A stretch of DNA of 64,000 bases from Candidatus Methanoplasma termitum (lineage in GTDB: Archaea; Thermoplasmatota; Thermoplasmata; Methanomassiliicoccales; Methanomethylophilaceae). The notes under the pieces were generated by a model, which saw only the letters and a list, made by a program, of their open reading frames with translations, was not told the DNA's origin and did not search any database. Location of the stretch: NCBI RefSeq assembly GCF_000800805.1, contig NZ_CP010070.1:1178001-1242000 (forward strand), read 5' to 3'. This document shows positions 38,278-47,475 of this stretch, in pieces; position 1 is the first letter of the stretch, and the number at the start of each line of letters is the position of its first letter. Both the position numbers and the translations under genes were made by a program.

Positions 38278-38967
38278 TTATTTCAACATCAGTTTGGCAA
38301 GTTCCATCGGCTCGACCTGCTTGCCGTTCTTGTAGACACGCATGTTGCCGCCGGAGATCTCGTCGATGAGCATGACCTTTCCGTCCTTCGATTTTCCGAA
38401 TTCGAATTTTATGTCGTATAATTCCATGCCCTTCTTGGCGATCTCGTCCCTGACGATCTTGGCGATCTTCCGCGCCAGTCTCTTAAGGTCCTCATAATCC
38501 TTTGCCGTCAAAAGACCCAGTATTACCAATGCGTCCTTTGTTATGGGGGGGTCTCCGCGGTCATCGTCCTTCAGTGTGACCTCTATGAAAGCATCAAGGG
38601 GCTGGCCTTCCGTGCAGTAGTCTCCGTACCTTTTCCTGAAGCTTCCGACCGCTCTGAACCTGCATATCACTTCCAATCCCTTACCAACGACCTTTGCCGG
38701 CTTGACTGTCATTGTAGCATTCTCGACATCCGCGCTTATGTAGTGCGTGTTGATGCCTGCCTTCCCTACCTTCTCGAAAAAGAATTTTGAAAGACTGAGG
38801 TCTGATTTTCCAAGCCCCTCTATCTTTAGTGCGACGGTGTTCGCGCCAGGGTCGAACTTTCCGTCCTCGCCGGTGGCATCGTCCTTGAATTTCAGCATAT
38901 AATTTCCGTCATCAAGCTCGTAAACAGATTTTGTCTTTCCTTCATACACATGTTTCAAATGGATCAT
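38278..38967 (-). CDS. purC: SAICAR synthase (PurC)
   Basis: PurC adds aspartate to CAIR with ATP in de novo purine synthesis. The start of the domain, [11 protein letters not shown], and the ATP-binding [12 protein letters not shown] are present, with the catalytic [13 protein letters not shown] region and the C-terminal [14 protein letters not shown]. The length (229 residues) is the usual archaeal size. The start at ATG 38967 is preferred over TTG 38973. It sits in the middle of the ribosomal protein group, between L11 and L1, while purE and both GMP synthase genes are about 5-7 kb away. Confidence 0.93.
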   Translation of the reverse strand: MIHLKHVYEGKTKSVYELDDGNYMLKFKDDATGEDGKFDPGANTVALKIEGLGKSDLSLSKFFFEKVGKAGINTHYISADVENATMTVKPAKVVGKGLEVICRFRAVGSFRKRYGDYCTEGQPLDAFIEVTLKDDDRGDPPITKDALVILGLLTAKDYEDLKRLARKIAKIVRDEIAKKGMELYDIKFEFGKSKDGKVMLIDEISGGNMRVYKNGKQVEPMELAKLMLK

Positions 38968-39080
38968 CTCCAATGTGATAAGTCGGTGATGATTTCATTA
39001 TTTTTAAGGTCTTGTAATGACTCAAAGTCAAACAAAACAAAACAAGAAAAAAATGTGATTTTTGAAAGAGTTTGGGGGTT

Positions 39081-39557
39081 TTAACCGGCGAGAACTTTAT
39101 CATAAACGCCGGCTTTGATGTCCTTTTGGAAGACCTTGGGATCCTTTCCGTCGACGGTGACACCAACGCATACGCAGTTACCCGCTACTTCGGAGACGCG
39201 CGCCTTGACGGTCGCTCCGAGGAGATCCTCTTTTTTCATGTCGGCTATCTTCTTTACCTGCTCGATGGTCAGGTTCCCGACCTTTGTCGACTTGGCGTTG
39301 CTCGATCCGCTCGCGAGGCCCAACTCGGATTTAATCAGGGCCGACATTGGCGGCGTTCCGACCTTGACATCGAATGTCTTGTCGTCGTTTACTATCACCG
39401 TTATCGGAACTTTCATTCCGGTGAATGATTTCGTCTTCTCGTTGATCTTGGCTATGACCTGGCCGGTGTTCACGCCGGTGGGGCCGAGCGCAGGACCGAG
39501 GGGCGGGCCGGCTGTGGCCTTGCCTCCTTCAATTAATGCCTCAACTTTGGTTGCCAT
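39081..39557 (-). CDS. rpl11: Ribosomal protein L11
   Basis: L11 (158 residues) binds the GTPase-associated centre of 23S rRNA. The first half (VEALIEGGKATAGPPLGPALGPTGVNTGQVIAKINEKT) has the GPPLGPALG proline-rich motif of all L11 proteins; the second half (LTIEQVKKIADMKKEDLL) is the RNA-binding domain. It starts 3 bases after Spt5 and is followed by purC, so the cluster here is secE-spt5-L11-purC-L1-L10-L12. Confidence 0.96.
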   Translation of the reverse strand: MATKVEALIEGGKATAGPPLGPALGPTGVNTGQVIAKINEKTKSFTGMKVPITVIVNDDKTFDVKVGTPPMSALIKSELGLASGSSNAKSTKVGNLTIEQVKKIADMKKEDLLGATVKARVSEVAGNCVCVGVTVDGKDPKVFQKDIKAGVYDKVLAG

Positions 39558-39560
39558 TGT

Positions 39561-40391
39561 TTACTTCTCCTTCTCAATAACTCTAACACTGTCACCTTTG
39601 ACGGTGACCGGGATGGGCACCATAGCCTCAATGAGCTCCACAGTGATCTCCTCTTTACTCTGATCGATCTGCTGTACTCTGGCTATTTCGCCCTTGAACG
39701 GGCCGTTTATAAGTTCCACCAGATCTCCTTCCACAATACCTACTACCGCAGATACGGGGACCAGATAGTGGCTTATCTCTTCTATGTTCGTTTCGCCTTC
39801 GACGAAAGAACGTGCTTTTTTGATATCTCTTGTCTTCTCTCTGAGGCGGTCGGTGTTCATACCTTCGACGAACACGTATCCTCTGAGTCCGGGAGGGCTG
39901 AATATTGCATATATGTCCTTTTCGCCCAGCTGAGCCTTTGACATGAGGCTGTCAGCAACGCTCTTTTCCTGGTCCATCTGCGTTTTGAGGACCATTATGG
40001 ATTGTTTCGCCACAGCGTTGAATTCGAGCGATGAGCTTCCCGATTTTGTGGTCGCCAGGATCCTGACGCGTACCTTGTCGCCGTACCTTGCTCCCTTTGG
40101 GCAAATGACGGTGATCTTGAGATCCCTCGGCTTGTTGTTCGGAAGATCCACTTCCAACTCGCTCTTTGTGCTGAAGTTGCTCCACAGCTCCTTACCGGCC
40201 GCATCGTTTATCATAACATCCCACTCAGGAGCGTTATCCATGTCTGGCCCGGTAGAAACATCGAATTTCATTACTGCGGACGATGTGTCCGACGCAAGAT
40301 TGAACTTCCATGTCGCCGATGTTCCCGCACGGACGACCTTGGCTCCGGCCTCTCCCGTTAAGCGGGTGCTTCCTGTTACAATATCAGACAT
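39561..40391 (-). CDS. spt5: Transcription elongation factor Spt5 with an N-terminal extension
   Basis: Spt5 (NusG family) binds the RNA polymerase clamp with Spt4 and promotes elongation. The family core lies at the C-terminal half: the NGN domain (DIYAIFSPPGLRGYVFVEG...FVEGETNIEEISHYLVPVS) and the KOW domain (VVGIVEGDLVELINGPFKGEIARVQQID...MVPIPVTVKGDSVRVIEKE). The protein is 276 residues, roughly twice the usual archaeal length, because about 130 residues at the N-terminus form a beta-rich domain (VVRAGTSATWKFNLASDT...) resembling a CARDB- or Ig-like sandwich. Such extensions occur in Thermoplasmata. The start at 40391 has GAGGTGAG ahead. Confidence 0.9.
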   Translation of the reverse strand: MSDIVTGSTRLTGEAGAKVVRAGTSATWKFNLASDTSSAVMKFDVSTGPDMDNAPEWDVMINDAAGKELWSNFSTKSELEVDLPNNKPRDLKITVICPKGARYGDKVRVRILATTKSGSSSLEFNAVAKQSIMVLKTQMDQEKSVADSLMSKAQLGEKDIYAIFSPPGLRGYVFVEGMNTDRLREKTRDIKKARSFVEGETNIEEISHYLVPVSAVVGIVEGDLVELINGPFKGEIARVQQIDQSKEEITVELIEAMVPIPVTVKGDSVRVIEKEK

Positions 40392-40409
40392 CATCTCACC
40401 TCGCTTTTA

Positions 40410-40631
40410 TTAAAAATAATCTGGAAGATAGGTCATTATCCACATTATGGCAAACCCTACAGCGCCCACTACGATCATTCCGAGTGCCGCGATGTAGCAT
40501 GTTTTTTTGTACTCTTCCCTTGTTGGGGTGCGGGCCATCTTGAGTATCCTGCCGTATTTGCCTCTGCCGAGATTCTTTGTCTTAGACTCGAAGCTGTTCT
40601 GGATCCCGTCCGCCCTTTCTTCAATGCCCAT
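40410..40631 (-). CDS. secE: Preprotein translocase subunit SecE/Sec61-gamma
   Basis: The small SecE subunit clamps the two halves of the SecY channel at the membrane. The 73-residue protein has an amphipathic segment (LKMARTPTREEYKKTCYIA, with the conserved PTREEY-like motif) and a single transmembrane helix (LGMIVVGAVGFAIMWIMTYL). It is the first gene of the expression cluster, with spt5 19 bases on, as in most archaea. Confidence 0.93.
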   Translation of the reverse strand: MGIEERADGIQNSFESKTKNLGRGKYGRILKMARTPTREEYKKTCYIAALGMIVVGAVGFAIMWIMTYLPDYF

Positions 40632-40806
40632 GTTCCTACTTCCTTACATACCCAGATCTATTTCCGGATCATATTTTTACTCTTTCGTTACCACTGAAAG
40701 TGAATAACTGAGTAACACCCATAGATAGCCCGCCTGTTTTAAAGCTTTTGGTGTCCCGATTCTTATCTGTCAAAGTCGAACGGATCCCGGAAATGATCAA
40801 TGCCCG

Positions 40807-42138
40807 TCATGGAACTTCGTCCTGGTCCTCTGTCTGTTCCCTATTATCGGCGGGCCTCTCTTGCAGGTATCTCTTTTTCAGATTGTCTTTCGATATCCAA
40901 ACTATCAATATGAACAAGGCCAGCATCACGATGTTCCTTGCAAGGATTATCATCATGCCTCCGTCCGTTATTCCTGTTCCTCCGCCGCTTATGCCAATGT
41001 TCACGGCAAAATTCAGCTGCGTAAGGACAATGGCCGCTACCGAAAGGATCAGGACATATCTTTTGTGCTTGAAATCGATGGATGTCATCAAAAATATCGT
41101 TAAGAACGGTATGATCCATATCAGATACTGAGAGGAGAAGACCTTGTTGAATAGCATAAACGCCATGACGGTGAGCAGTGCGGCCCAACAGAGGACGATC
41201 AATCTGTTGTCCTCGTTGTCCCGCCCGTCCGTGCGCATCCTGTACAAACTGTATGCGTACCAGGCAAGTGCCGCCGCAATAATGACCCCCGTCAGCGGCA
41301 TCATCATCGGGGCAACGGCATCCGGCAATGCCCCTACCAGATTATCTGATGAGCCAGCTACACCCGGTTGGAACGGACTTATCGAAACATCCGTCAGCCC
41401 CAGCATATGAATGAAGTATATCACGGAAGCGGGCAGCGATTCGATCTGAAGTGCACGGTCAACGTTCGAGCCGAAGAAGTTGAACGCCGCGTCCGCCCCG
41501 AAAACATAGAACGGGAGGAATATTATCGCGGCTGCTGCAATGAATATCCCGGCACCCCTGAGCATGTTCTTCCAATCTCTGTTGAAAAAGAAAGGTATCA
41601 AATAGATGGGGAACAGGAACACCGGATAAAGTTTGGTCATTGTCGCAACGGAAAGGATCAGGAAAGCCCATGCGTACCTCTTCGTCACAAGACAGTAGAA
41701 GGAAAGTAGGGTTAGTATCATTGGGAATATGTCGAATCTGTCGACAGCGAACTCGAACAACAACAGCACCAGTACGGTATACAGTATCATTGCGATGTGC
41801 TGGCTCTGTCGATATCTCTTAGCAAGTTTGCTCATCATCACCAGCCCGATGAGGAAGAATACGAAAACTTCCGCAACGAACGCTATCTGATATCCGAACT
41901 CACTTGACGAGAACAATCGGGGTATCGTTAAGAACACTATCGCAAAGGGAGGATACTCCATCGCCGGGATCCTTCCCTGCAGGATCTCATTCGCATAAGG
42001 GAGATATCGAACGGTCTCGCTTTCGATGCCGGTTTGGTATACAACGACAAGGAATACAACTGAAGCTACAGCAAAAATGATCCCCAGGAACAGCTGATGT
42101 CTTCTTACGCTGCCGTCCACGATGTCCCCTATTTTCAT
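40807..42138 (-). CDS. GT87-like polyprenyl-phosphate-sugar mannosyltransferase
   Basis: A polytopic membrane protein of 443 residues with 10 or more transmembrane helices. After the first helix, the extracellular loop carries YANEILQGRIPAMEYPP, and a later loop VDRFDIFPMILTLLSFYCLVTKRYAWAFLILSVATMTKLYP, both typical of GT87/DUF2029 enzymes related to mycobacterial PimE-type alpha-mannosyltransferases. Such enzymes use dolichyl-phosphate sugars outside the membrane and could decorate the surface proteins or lipids of this cell. The C-terminal tail is polar and acidic. Its donor is inferred from family. Confidence 0.8.
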   Translation of the reverse strand: MKIGDIVDGSVRRHQLFLGIIFAVASVVFLVVVYQTGIESETVRYLPYANEILQGRIPAMEYPPFAIVFLTIPRLFSSSEFGYQIAFVAEVFVFFLIGLVMMSKLAKRYRQSQHIAMILYTVLVLLLFEFAVDRFDIFPMILTLLSFYCLVTKRYAWAFLILSVATMTKLYPVFLFPIYLIPFFFNRDWKNMLRGAGIFIAAAAIIFLPFYVFGADAAFNFFGSNVDRALQIESLPASVIYFIHMLGLTDVSISPFQPGVAGSSDNLVGALPDAVAPMMMPLTGVIIAAALAWYAYSLYRMRTDGRDNEDNRLIVLCWAALLTVMAFMLFNKVFSSQYLIWIIPFLTIFLMTSIDFKHKRYVLILSVAAIVLTQLNFAVNIGISGGGTGITDGGMMIILARNIVMLALFILIVWISKDNLKKRYLQERPADNREQTEDQDEVP

Positions 42139-42270
42139 ATGTAGTGTTCCCTAAGAGACATCTGTTAAAAAAGGTTTCAATCCCCTTTGCAAAAAGCGTT
42201 CAAGGGGTATGCCCAATTATTAAATACCGCTTATCGATTCGTTCTTCCAATTCTTGCACAGGTGATATGA

Positions 42271-42435
42271 ATGGAAGAGATTCTATGCAACGTAGAGTTA
42301 GTTAAGGACAACAACGACTTCATAGCTAGGATACAGAGCGACCTCGGAGGGATGAGGGAATACAAATCGTCCAACTTCGAAGAGGTGCTCGAACAGCTTA
42401 TGATTGATCTGCAGGAAGAGTTCGAGTCGATCTGA
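42271..42435 (+). CDS. Small conserved-looking protein upstream of UPF0147
   Basis: A 54-residue acidic protein reading MEEILCNVELVKDNNDFIAR and ending LMIDLQEEFESI. It has no signal, transmembrane segment or cysteine cluster. The ATG at 42271 follows GGTGATATGA, which contains a weak ribosome site, and the stop lies 13 bases ahead of the UPF0147 gene, so they are probably one transcript. I do not recognise the family with certainty; the high share of Glu and Asp and predicted helices suggest a compact cytoplasmic protein. Confidence 0.6.
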   Translation: MEEILCNVELVKDNNDFIARIQSDLGGMREYKSSNFEEVLEQLMIDLQEEFESI

Positions 42436-42448
42436 CGGGGGTGAGAAT

Positions 42449-42709
42449 GTGGCGGACCACATTAAACAAGTAATAGACATATTAGACAACTTAGCCGAGG
42501 ACACTTCGGTACCGAGAAACATCAGGAAAGGCGCAACGGACGCCAAAGCCAGACTAATGGATACAAAGAACGCTATGGATGTTCGCGCAACGAGTGCGAT
42601 GATCATACTTGACGATCTCGCCAACGATCCCAACATCCCGCTTCACGGAAGGACCCTCATCTGGAATGTAATAAGCCAGCTTGAGGTCATCAGCGCGAAC
42701 TCGAGCTGA
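42449..42709 (+). CDS. UPF0147 family protein
   Basis: A small helical protein of 86 residues with the UPF0147 pattern: VADHIKQVIDILDNLAEDTSVPRNIRKGATDAK, then TSAMIILDDLANDPNIPLHGRTLIWNVISQLE. I chose the GTG at 42449, preceded by GGGGGTGAG, because upstream residues do not fit the family. The members are widespread in archaea and lack an assigned biochemical role. The gene ends 8 bases from the converging GMP synthase glutaminase subunit. Confidence 0.88.
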   Translation: MADHIKQVIDILDNLAEDTSVPRNIRKGATDAKARLMDTKNAMDVRATSAMIILDDLANDPNIPLHGRTLIWNVISQLEVISANSS

Positions 42710-42716
42710 AAACAAT

Positions 42717-43295
42717 TTATTTGTGCCAATATTCCGACACGATATCTAAGAAGTTGCGGAATATTTTGGGTCCATTTTCTGTGTGCTCCACTTCGGGGTG
42801 GAACTGTACGCCGTATATCGGTCTTGTGGTCGAGCGCACCGCTTCGACCTTGCAGCTTGTAGAGAACGCTGTTATCTCGAACCCTTTCGGCATTACTTTC
42901 ACTTCATCATTATGTGATGCCCAGACATTGAATTCCGACGGAAGATCTCTGAACAAATCCTCATGAGCCAGTACTTTCAGTTCTACCTTTCCGAACTCAG
43001 GTATTTCGCCCGGTCCGAGCTCCCCGCCGAAATGCTCGGATAGGAACTGCATCCCGGCGCATATCCCCAGGATCGGGAATCTCGCTTTGTCCAGATATTC
43101 GCCGTTGTTACCCATAAGAGATGCGTCTGTAGCAACGCTGGGAGCTCCTCCCGAAAGAACGATCGCATCCGCATCGCCGATCTCTTCGAACGGCGTGGTG
43201 TTCGGAACGATCTTTGTATCAACTTTGAGATCCCTCAGAACCCTCCATTCACGGTGGGTCCACTGTCCGCCGTTATCGATGACATAGATCTTCAT
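42717..43295 (-). CDS. guaAA: GMP synthase, glutamine amidotransferase subunit
   Basis: Class I glutaminase (192 residues) that feeds ammonia to the GuaAB subunit for conversion of XMP to GMP. The catalytic triad region is clear: nucleophile in GICAGMQFLSE, and His/Glu in GVQFHPEVEHTENG. The separate subunit is the archaeal arrangement. It lies next to the partner gene on the same strand but separated from it by a decayed toxin-antitoxin locus. Confidence 0.94.
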   Translation of the reverse strand: MKIYVIDNGGQWTHREWRVLRDLKVDTKIVPNTTPFEEIGDADAIVLSGGAPSVATDASLMGNNGEYLDKARFPILGICAGMQFLSEHFGGELGPGEIPEFGKVELKVLAHEDLFRDLPSEFNVWASHNDEVKVMPKGFEITAFSTSCKVEAVRSTTRPIYGVQFHPEVEHTENGPKIFRNFLDIVSEYWHK

Positions 43296-43340
43296 CGATG
43301 GGCGATGGGGGTTTTCAATATAAGGTTAATCTGCCGAGAC

Positions 43341-43622
43341 TCATCCGAACAAATCGGAATGCGTGCCTGTCCGGATCAGTTATATAATTGACTCGTCACC
43401 CCATATGCGATAGATTAAGAGCCAATCCGGAGAAATATGACACTCTCGGCAATCGCTGTATTCGCCTTTCAGTGGATGATCCTCGTATTTTGATCCGAGT
43501 GTTTCCCCCGACATCAGCTTTCTAACCACTTCATCAAAACGCTCTGCATCATAAGTGCCGCGTTTCTTAATTTTTTTAAGATCTCTCAGGAACTGCGATG
43601 TTGTGGTGGCATTGTATTTCAG
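43341..43622 (-). pseudogene. YafQ/RelE-type toxin, decayed
   Basis: The frame reads LKYNATTTSQFLRDLKKIKKRG, KYEDHPLKGEYSDCRECHISPDW, LLIYRIWGDESII, then TAA (43380-43382), then LIRTGTHSDLFG and a TGA at 43341. The full pattern is that of YafQ-family mRNA interferases, in which the terminal THSDLF segment carries the active-site His. The ochre codon removes it. No ATG, GTG or TTG start is seen; the frame starts at best with CTG at 43622, overlapping the antitoxin stop. The toxin is therefore probably inactive, leaving a solitary antitoxin. Confidence 0.7.
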
Positions 43623-43894
43623 GAAAGCAGCTCCTTCATCATCTCGCCTGCGTCTGTATACACTTTCCCAGGCGACTTGTTCTTTTCAGCCGCCCTGGCT
43701 TCCTCGATAGCGGCAATCGTTTTTGCATTGGGCTGATCTATTACCATTTCAAACGGGATTCCGCCGCAACGTACAACTGCTCTTGCAAAGACCGTAAATG
43801 CGGCAGACGTTGTCAGTCCCAATTCTCGACAGATGTTATCAAACTCATTTTTCAGGTTTCCGTCCATGCGGATGCACACGTTTGTCTGCGCCAT
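43619..43894 (-). CDS. RelB/DinJ-type antitoxin
   Basis: A 91-residue antitoxin with an N-terminal ribbon-helix-helix: VCIRMDGNLKNEFDNICRELGLTTSAAFTVFARAVVRCGGIPFEM, the classical DinJ pattern. The remainder is helical and would wrap the toxin. Its stop overlaps the beginning of the decayed toxin frame. It lies within the guaAA-guaAB interval, evidently an insertion into a purine gene cluster. With a broken toxin, it may persist by chance or act as an orphan regulator. Confidence 0.85.
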   Translation of the reverse strand: MAQTNVCIRMDGNLKNEFDNICRELGLTTSAAFTVFARAVVRCGGIPFEMVIDQPNAKTIAAIEEARAAEKNKSPGKVYTDAGEMMKELLS

Positions 43895-44156
43895 TAGATA
43901 CTCTCCTTTAGTTCAGATATTACTGCATCACTATAAATTTATTGACAATGTAAATAAAGTTACATAATTTATCTACGAGAAAAGCTAAGCAAGTTCAACC
44001 TTACATCACGCCTTACTCGGAGAGGTTCTTTTGTTTTATGCCGTTTCTTTTCCGTTCGGTCAGTGTGTTAAAGCCTCCTCTTGTAGAAAAGTGGACTGCA
44101 AACGAGGAAGTCGCAACTGAACATCTCCTTTCGGATCCCCCACACCGCCGATCTGA

Positions 44157-45110
44157 TCATTCCCACTCTATCGTTGCCGGCGGCTTGTTTGTTATATCAT
44201 AAACAACGCGGTTCACATGGCTCTTCATGGTGTTAGTGATCCTGGAGGAGATCGCATCGAGCACATCCTGCGGTATCTTCGAGTACGCTGCGGTCATGCC
44301 GTCTATTGAGGATATCGATCTTACTACGATGGTCCTGCCGTATGCTCTCCTATCTCCCTGAACGCCTACCGACCTCGTAGGGATCAGAACGGCGAAATAC
44401 TGCCATGGGAGTTCCATCTTTCCTTTCTCGGCCGCTTTTCCGATCTCGTCTTCGACAATAAAACAAGCTTCCCTTACGATGGCGATGTTCTCGGGCGTGA
44501 CCTCGTCCAAACATCTTACGGAAAGTCCGGGTCCGGGGAACGGCTGCCTTTCCGATGACCTTATTTTTAAGATCCTCGCGACCGCCCTTACTTCATCCTT
44601 GTACAGATCCCAAAGAGGTTCTACGACGGTCATTCCCATCTCTTTCGGGAGCCCTCCGACGTTGTGGTGGGATTTTATCGTGTGTCTGACGTCATCGCCG
44701 GATTCTATCCAATCCGGTGCGATTGTCCCCTGTACCAGATACTCGGCGCCGAATTCCTTCGCTTCCCTTTCGAACACACGGATGAAGCGCTCGCCGATCG
44801 TCTTCCTTTTCGTCTCCGGGTCGGTGATGCCTTTTAGGTGTCTGAAGAACTCCTCCGATGCGTCGATGATCTTGTAGTTGATCTTCATCTCTTTCAGCAT
44901 TCCTTTGACTTCCTCGGTCTCTCCTTTCCTCATCAGTCCCGTATCGACATAGACCGCGAGCAGCCTGCCGCCGATCGCTTTGCTGGCGAGGGCTGCGGAG
45001 ACCATGCTGTCCACCCCTCCTGAGCATGCGATGATCGCTTTGCCGGGGATCTTCTTCTTCAGATCCTCTACTGCATCTTTGATGAACTCATTTGCGTCCA
45101 ACATCGGCAA
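44157..45110 (-). CDS. guaAB: GMP synthase, ATP-pyrophosphatase subunit
   Basis: This subunit (317 residues) adenylates XMP and aminates it with ammonia from GuaAA. The PP-loop [16 protein letters not shown] is near the N-terminus, and the dimerisation domain contains the [11 protein letters not shown]-like segment [15 protein letters not shown]. The C-terminus ends in KPPATIEWE, the usual terminal signature. The first ATG at 45110 and the third codon ATG at 45104 both fit; the region overlaps the end of purE by about 20 bases, so the two genes are cotranscribed. Confidence 0.94.
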   Translation of the reverse strand: MPMLDANEFIKDAVEDLKKKIPGKAIIACSGGVDSMVSAALASKAIGGRLLAVYVDTGLMRKGETEEVKGMLKEMKINYKIIDASEEFFRHLKGITDPETKRKTIGERFIRVFEREAKEFGAEYLVQGTIAPDWIESGDDVRHTIKSHHNVGGLPKEMGMTVVEPLWDLYKDEVRAVARILKIRSSERQPFPGPGLSVRCLDEVTPENIAIVREACFIVEDEIGKAAEKGKMELPWQYFAVLIPTRSVGVQGDRRAYGRTIVVRSISSIDGMTAAYSKIPQDVLDAISSRITNTMKSHVNRVVYDITNKPPATIEWE

Positions 45111-45573
45111 CCACCTGTTTTGAATCGGCCTCTATCTTCTCGGCCTGTTCCTTCCTGTAGTCTTTCATCTTATCAGAAAGTTTAGGGTCCTTCACGCCCA
45201 TTATCTCTATTGCCAATATCGCTGCGTTGTCGCCTCTGTCAAGGCCGACCGCGGCCACCGGGATCCCGGGAGGCATCTGAACAACGGACAACAGAGCATC
45301 AAGGTTCACACCGCCGCTTACCGGTACGCCGATCACAGGTTTGCACGTGTGCGCCGCGACGACACCGGGCAAAGCCGCAGATAACCCGGCGATCGCAATG
45401 AACACTTCGGCATCCGATGATGTAACGAAATCTTTAACTCTCTCAGGGGTCCGGTGTGCCGATGCCACAGCTATCTCGTAATCTACATTGAATTTCTTGA
45501 GCATGGTGATTGCCTTTTCGGCCACGGGCAGGTCGCTCTTGCTGCCCATTAATATGAATACCTTTTGCATCAT
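45088..45573 (-). CDS. purE: PurE (N5-carboxyaminoimidazole ribonucleotide mutase / AIR carboxylase)
   Basis: PurE moves the carboxyl group to C4 of the aminoimidazole ring in purine synthesis. The family motifs are [16 protein letters not shown] and [10 protein letters not shown] near the N-terminus, then [17 protein letters not shown] and [10 protein letters not shown]. The start at the ATG 45573 ([14 protein letters not shown]) is preferred over the longer frame. The C-terminal extension ([22 protein letters not shown]) is basic and helical and overlaps the start of guaAB. It and guaAB form a purine gene pair. Confidence 0.92.
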   Translation of the reverse strand: MMQKVFILMGSKSDLPVAEKAITMLKKFNVDYEIAVASAHRTPERVKDFVTSSDAEVFIAIAGLSAALPGVVAAHTCKPVIGVPVSGGVNLDALLSVVQMPPGIPVAAVGLDRGDNAAILAIEIMGVKDPKLSDKMKDYRKEQAEKIEADSKQVVADVGRK

Positions 45574-45653
45574 TGGCTTTAATACAATGATAGAATAAAA
45601 CCCCACCGAAAAGAAGACTGTTGGAAAAGGTTTGGAAAGCGCTTTCCGCCGGC

Positions 45654-45965
45654 TCAGCTCTTAAGAACCAACACCAGGAAGATACCGATGGCGATCAGGG
45701 CTCCGATCAGGACGGCTATCAGGTTGATGAGCGCATCATACATTACATCCCACGCGGGGACGCTGCAGAACGGCTCTATGCTGCTGTAGCCTACCAGATA
45801 CGCCCATATTACACAGACGACAAAACCGATAGCAAAGAGTGCTCCACCATAGGCCCTGTTCTTTCCTGCTCCGAAATACGCCGAGAAAATGCCTGCTACC
45901 ATCATTACCAATGAAAATACAAAGATGACAATGGTAAGGAAACCCCATAAAGTCCATGGATCCAT
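45654..45965 (-). CDS. Small membrane protein of unknown function
   Basis: A 103-residue protein with three strongly hydrophobic segments: [40 protein letters not shown] and [20 protein letters not shown]. It has no signal peptidase site and few charged residues. I do not recognise the family. The nearest gene (purE) is about 80 bases downstream and the other side is a 279-base gap. Confidence 0.7.
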   Translation of the reverse strand: MDPWTLWGFLTIVIFVFSLVMMVAGIFSAYFGAGKNRAYGGALFAIGFVVCVIWAYLVGYSSIEPFCSVPAWDVMYDALINLIAVLIGALIAIGIFLVLVLKS

Positions 45966-46244
45966 TTTTTCTAAACCTCCGTTTCAGTTCGTATATACGA
46001 ATATTACTGGGCGGTCGTACGCGGTTGTTATTATTAAATCTTTTACTATTTCCAGCGGTTCATACGCCGGCCATACCATAGGCGCCGGCCGTGCACGAAT
46101 TGTTGGGAATTGGGCACGAAAAATAAGATAATAAACTATTATATGTGAAGGGTCATCCTTATTAAAATCATCCCGAAAATTTAAATATCACATGCATATC
46201 TACATCTTCTATATTAAGGTAAATCCTGTGGGGCGAGGGTGTGA

Positions 46245-46517
46245 ATGGAGTTTTTAGGAACTGTGGATGAGACCGGAGAGAACGGAAATGCCATAGTGAT
46301 ATGTACTAAAAATATCCCTGACATTGGAGACCCTGTCTTTGACTCTGTCAAGAACAGGGTCGGCACCGTTAAACGTATTTTCGGCCCGGTCGACGAGCCG
46401 TTCGCAACAGTGGCGGTAGAGAACACCGCAGTGTTGAAGACCCTTAGGGGAAAGGAACTTTACACAATAAGGAGAACTCAAAATGGCAAAGATAAGAGAA
46501 GGAACAGAAGAGATTGA
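46245..46517 (+). CDS. gar1: Gar1-like H/ACA RNP protein
   Basis: Gar1 binds Cbf5 and helps release and turnover of the guide RNA-pseudouridylation complex. The 90-residue sequence has the beta-barrel core [55 protein letters not shown], ending in a basic tail [15 protein letters not shown]. It overlaps the TFB gene by 35 bases, a common archaeal arrangement of gar1 and tfb. The ATG at 46245 has GGCGAGGGTGTGA ahead. Confidence 0.9.
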   Translation: MEFLGTVDETGENGNAIVICTKNIPDIGDPVFDSVKNRVGTVKRIFGPVDEPFATVAVENTAVLKTLRGKELYTIRRTQNGKDKRRNRRD

Positions 46518-47415
46518 GGTCTGTCCCGAATGTGGAAGCCGCCATCTGGTGCGCGACTACGAGAGAGGTGAACTCCTATGCGAAGATTGCGGATTGGTTC
46601 TGGATGACCAATTCATAGATCAGGGGCCGGAATGGAGGGCCTTTGACGTGGAACAAGGTGAGAAGAGAGCGCGCACCGGCGCCCCGATGACCTACACCAT
46701 CCATGACAAAGGGCTGTCCACGGAGATCTCCTGGAAGAACAAGGACAGTTACGGGAAGAGCATTCCCACAAGGAACAGGGCCCAGCTGTACCGTCTCAGA
46801 AAGTGGCAGAGAAGGATCCGTGTCTCAAATGCGACAGAAAGGAACCTCGCTTTTGCGCTTTCGGAGCTGGACAGAATGGCGTCTGCGATGGGGCTCCCCA
46901 GGAACGTCAGGGAGACCGCTGCGATGATCTACAGAAAAGCGGTCAACAAGAACCTGATAAGAGGAAGGTCCATCGAGGGTGTCGTCGCCGCTTCGCTGTA
47001 CGCTGCGTGCAGGCAGTGCGGTGTTCCCAGGACCCTTGATGAGGTTGCCGGGTCCAGCCGTGTCGGAAGAAAAGAGATAGGCCGCACCTACAGATTCATG
47101 ACCCGCGAGCTTAAGCTGAAGCTCATGCCCACGAAACCTCAGGATTACGTTCAGAGATTCTGCTCTGAGCTCAAACTGAGCGGGGAGGTCCAGAGCAAGG
47201 CCGCGGAGATCCTGAAGGATGCATCGGAGAAAGAGCTCACATCGGGAAGAGGCCCCACCGGGGTCGCCGCCGCTGCGATATACATCTCATCGATAATTTG
47301 CAACGAGCGCAGGACCCAAAGAGAGGTCGCCGATGTTGCGGGAGTTACCGAGGTAACCATCCGTAACAGGTACAAAGAGCTCACCGAGAAACTCGGCATC
47401 GACATTGTGCTTTGA
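46483..47415 (+). CDS. tfb: Transcription initiation factor IIB (TFB)
   Basis: TFB bridges TBP and RNA polymerase at promoters. The N-terminal zinc ribbon is [24 protein letters not shown]. The B-reader/linker ([16 protein letters not shown]) and two cyclin-like repeats follow: [18 protein letters not shown] and [31 protein letters not shown]. The length (310 residues) is standard. The start is inside the gar1 coding region, giving translational coupling between an RNA-modification factor and a general transcription factor. Confidence 0.95.
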   Translation: MAKIREGTEEIEVCPECGSRHLVRDYERGELLCEDCGLVLDDQFIDQGPEWRAFDVEQGEKRARTGAPMTYTIHDKGLSTEISWKNKDSYGKSIPTRNRAQLYRLRKWQRRIRVSNATERNLAFALSELDRMASAMGLPRNVRETAAMIYRKAVNKNLIRGRSIEGVVAASLYAACRQCGVPRTLDEVAGSSRVGRKEIGRTYRFMTRELKLKLMPTKPQDYVQRFCSELKLSGEVQSKAAEILKDASEKELTSGRGPTGVAAAAIYISSIICNERRTQREVADVAGVTEVTIRNRYKELTEKLGIDIVL

Positions 47416-47475
47416 ACAAACCTTTTCCGAAAACAATTTAATTTTATTGAAAAAAGATGTCTGGCTCTTCGGAAA

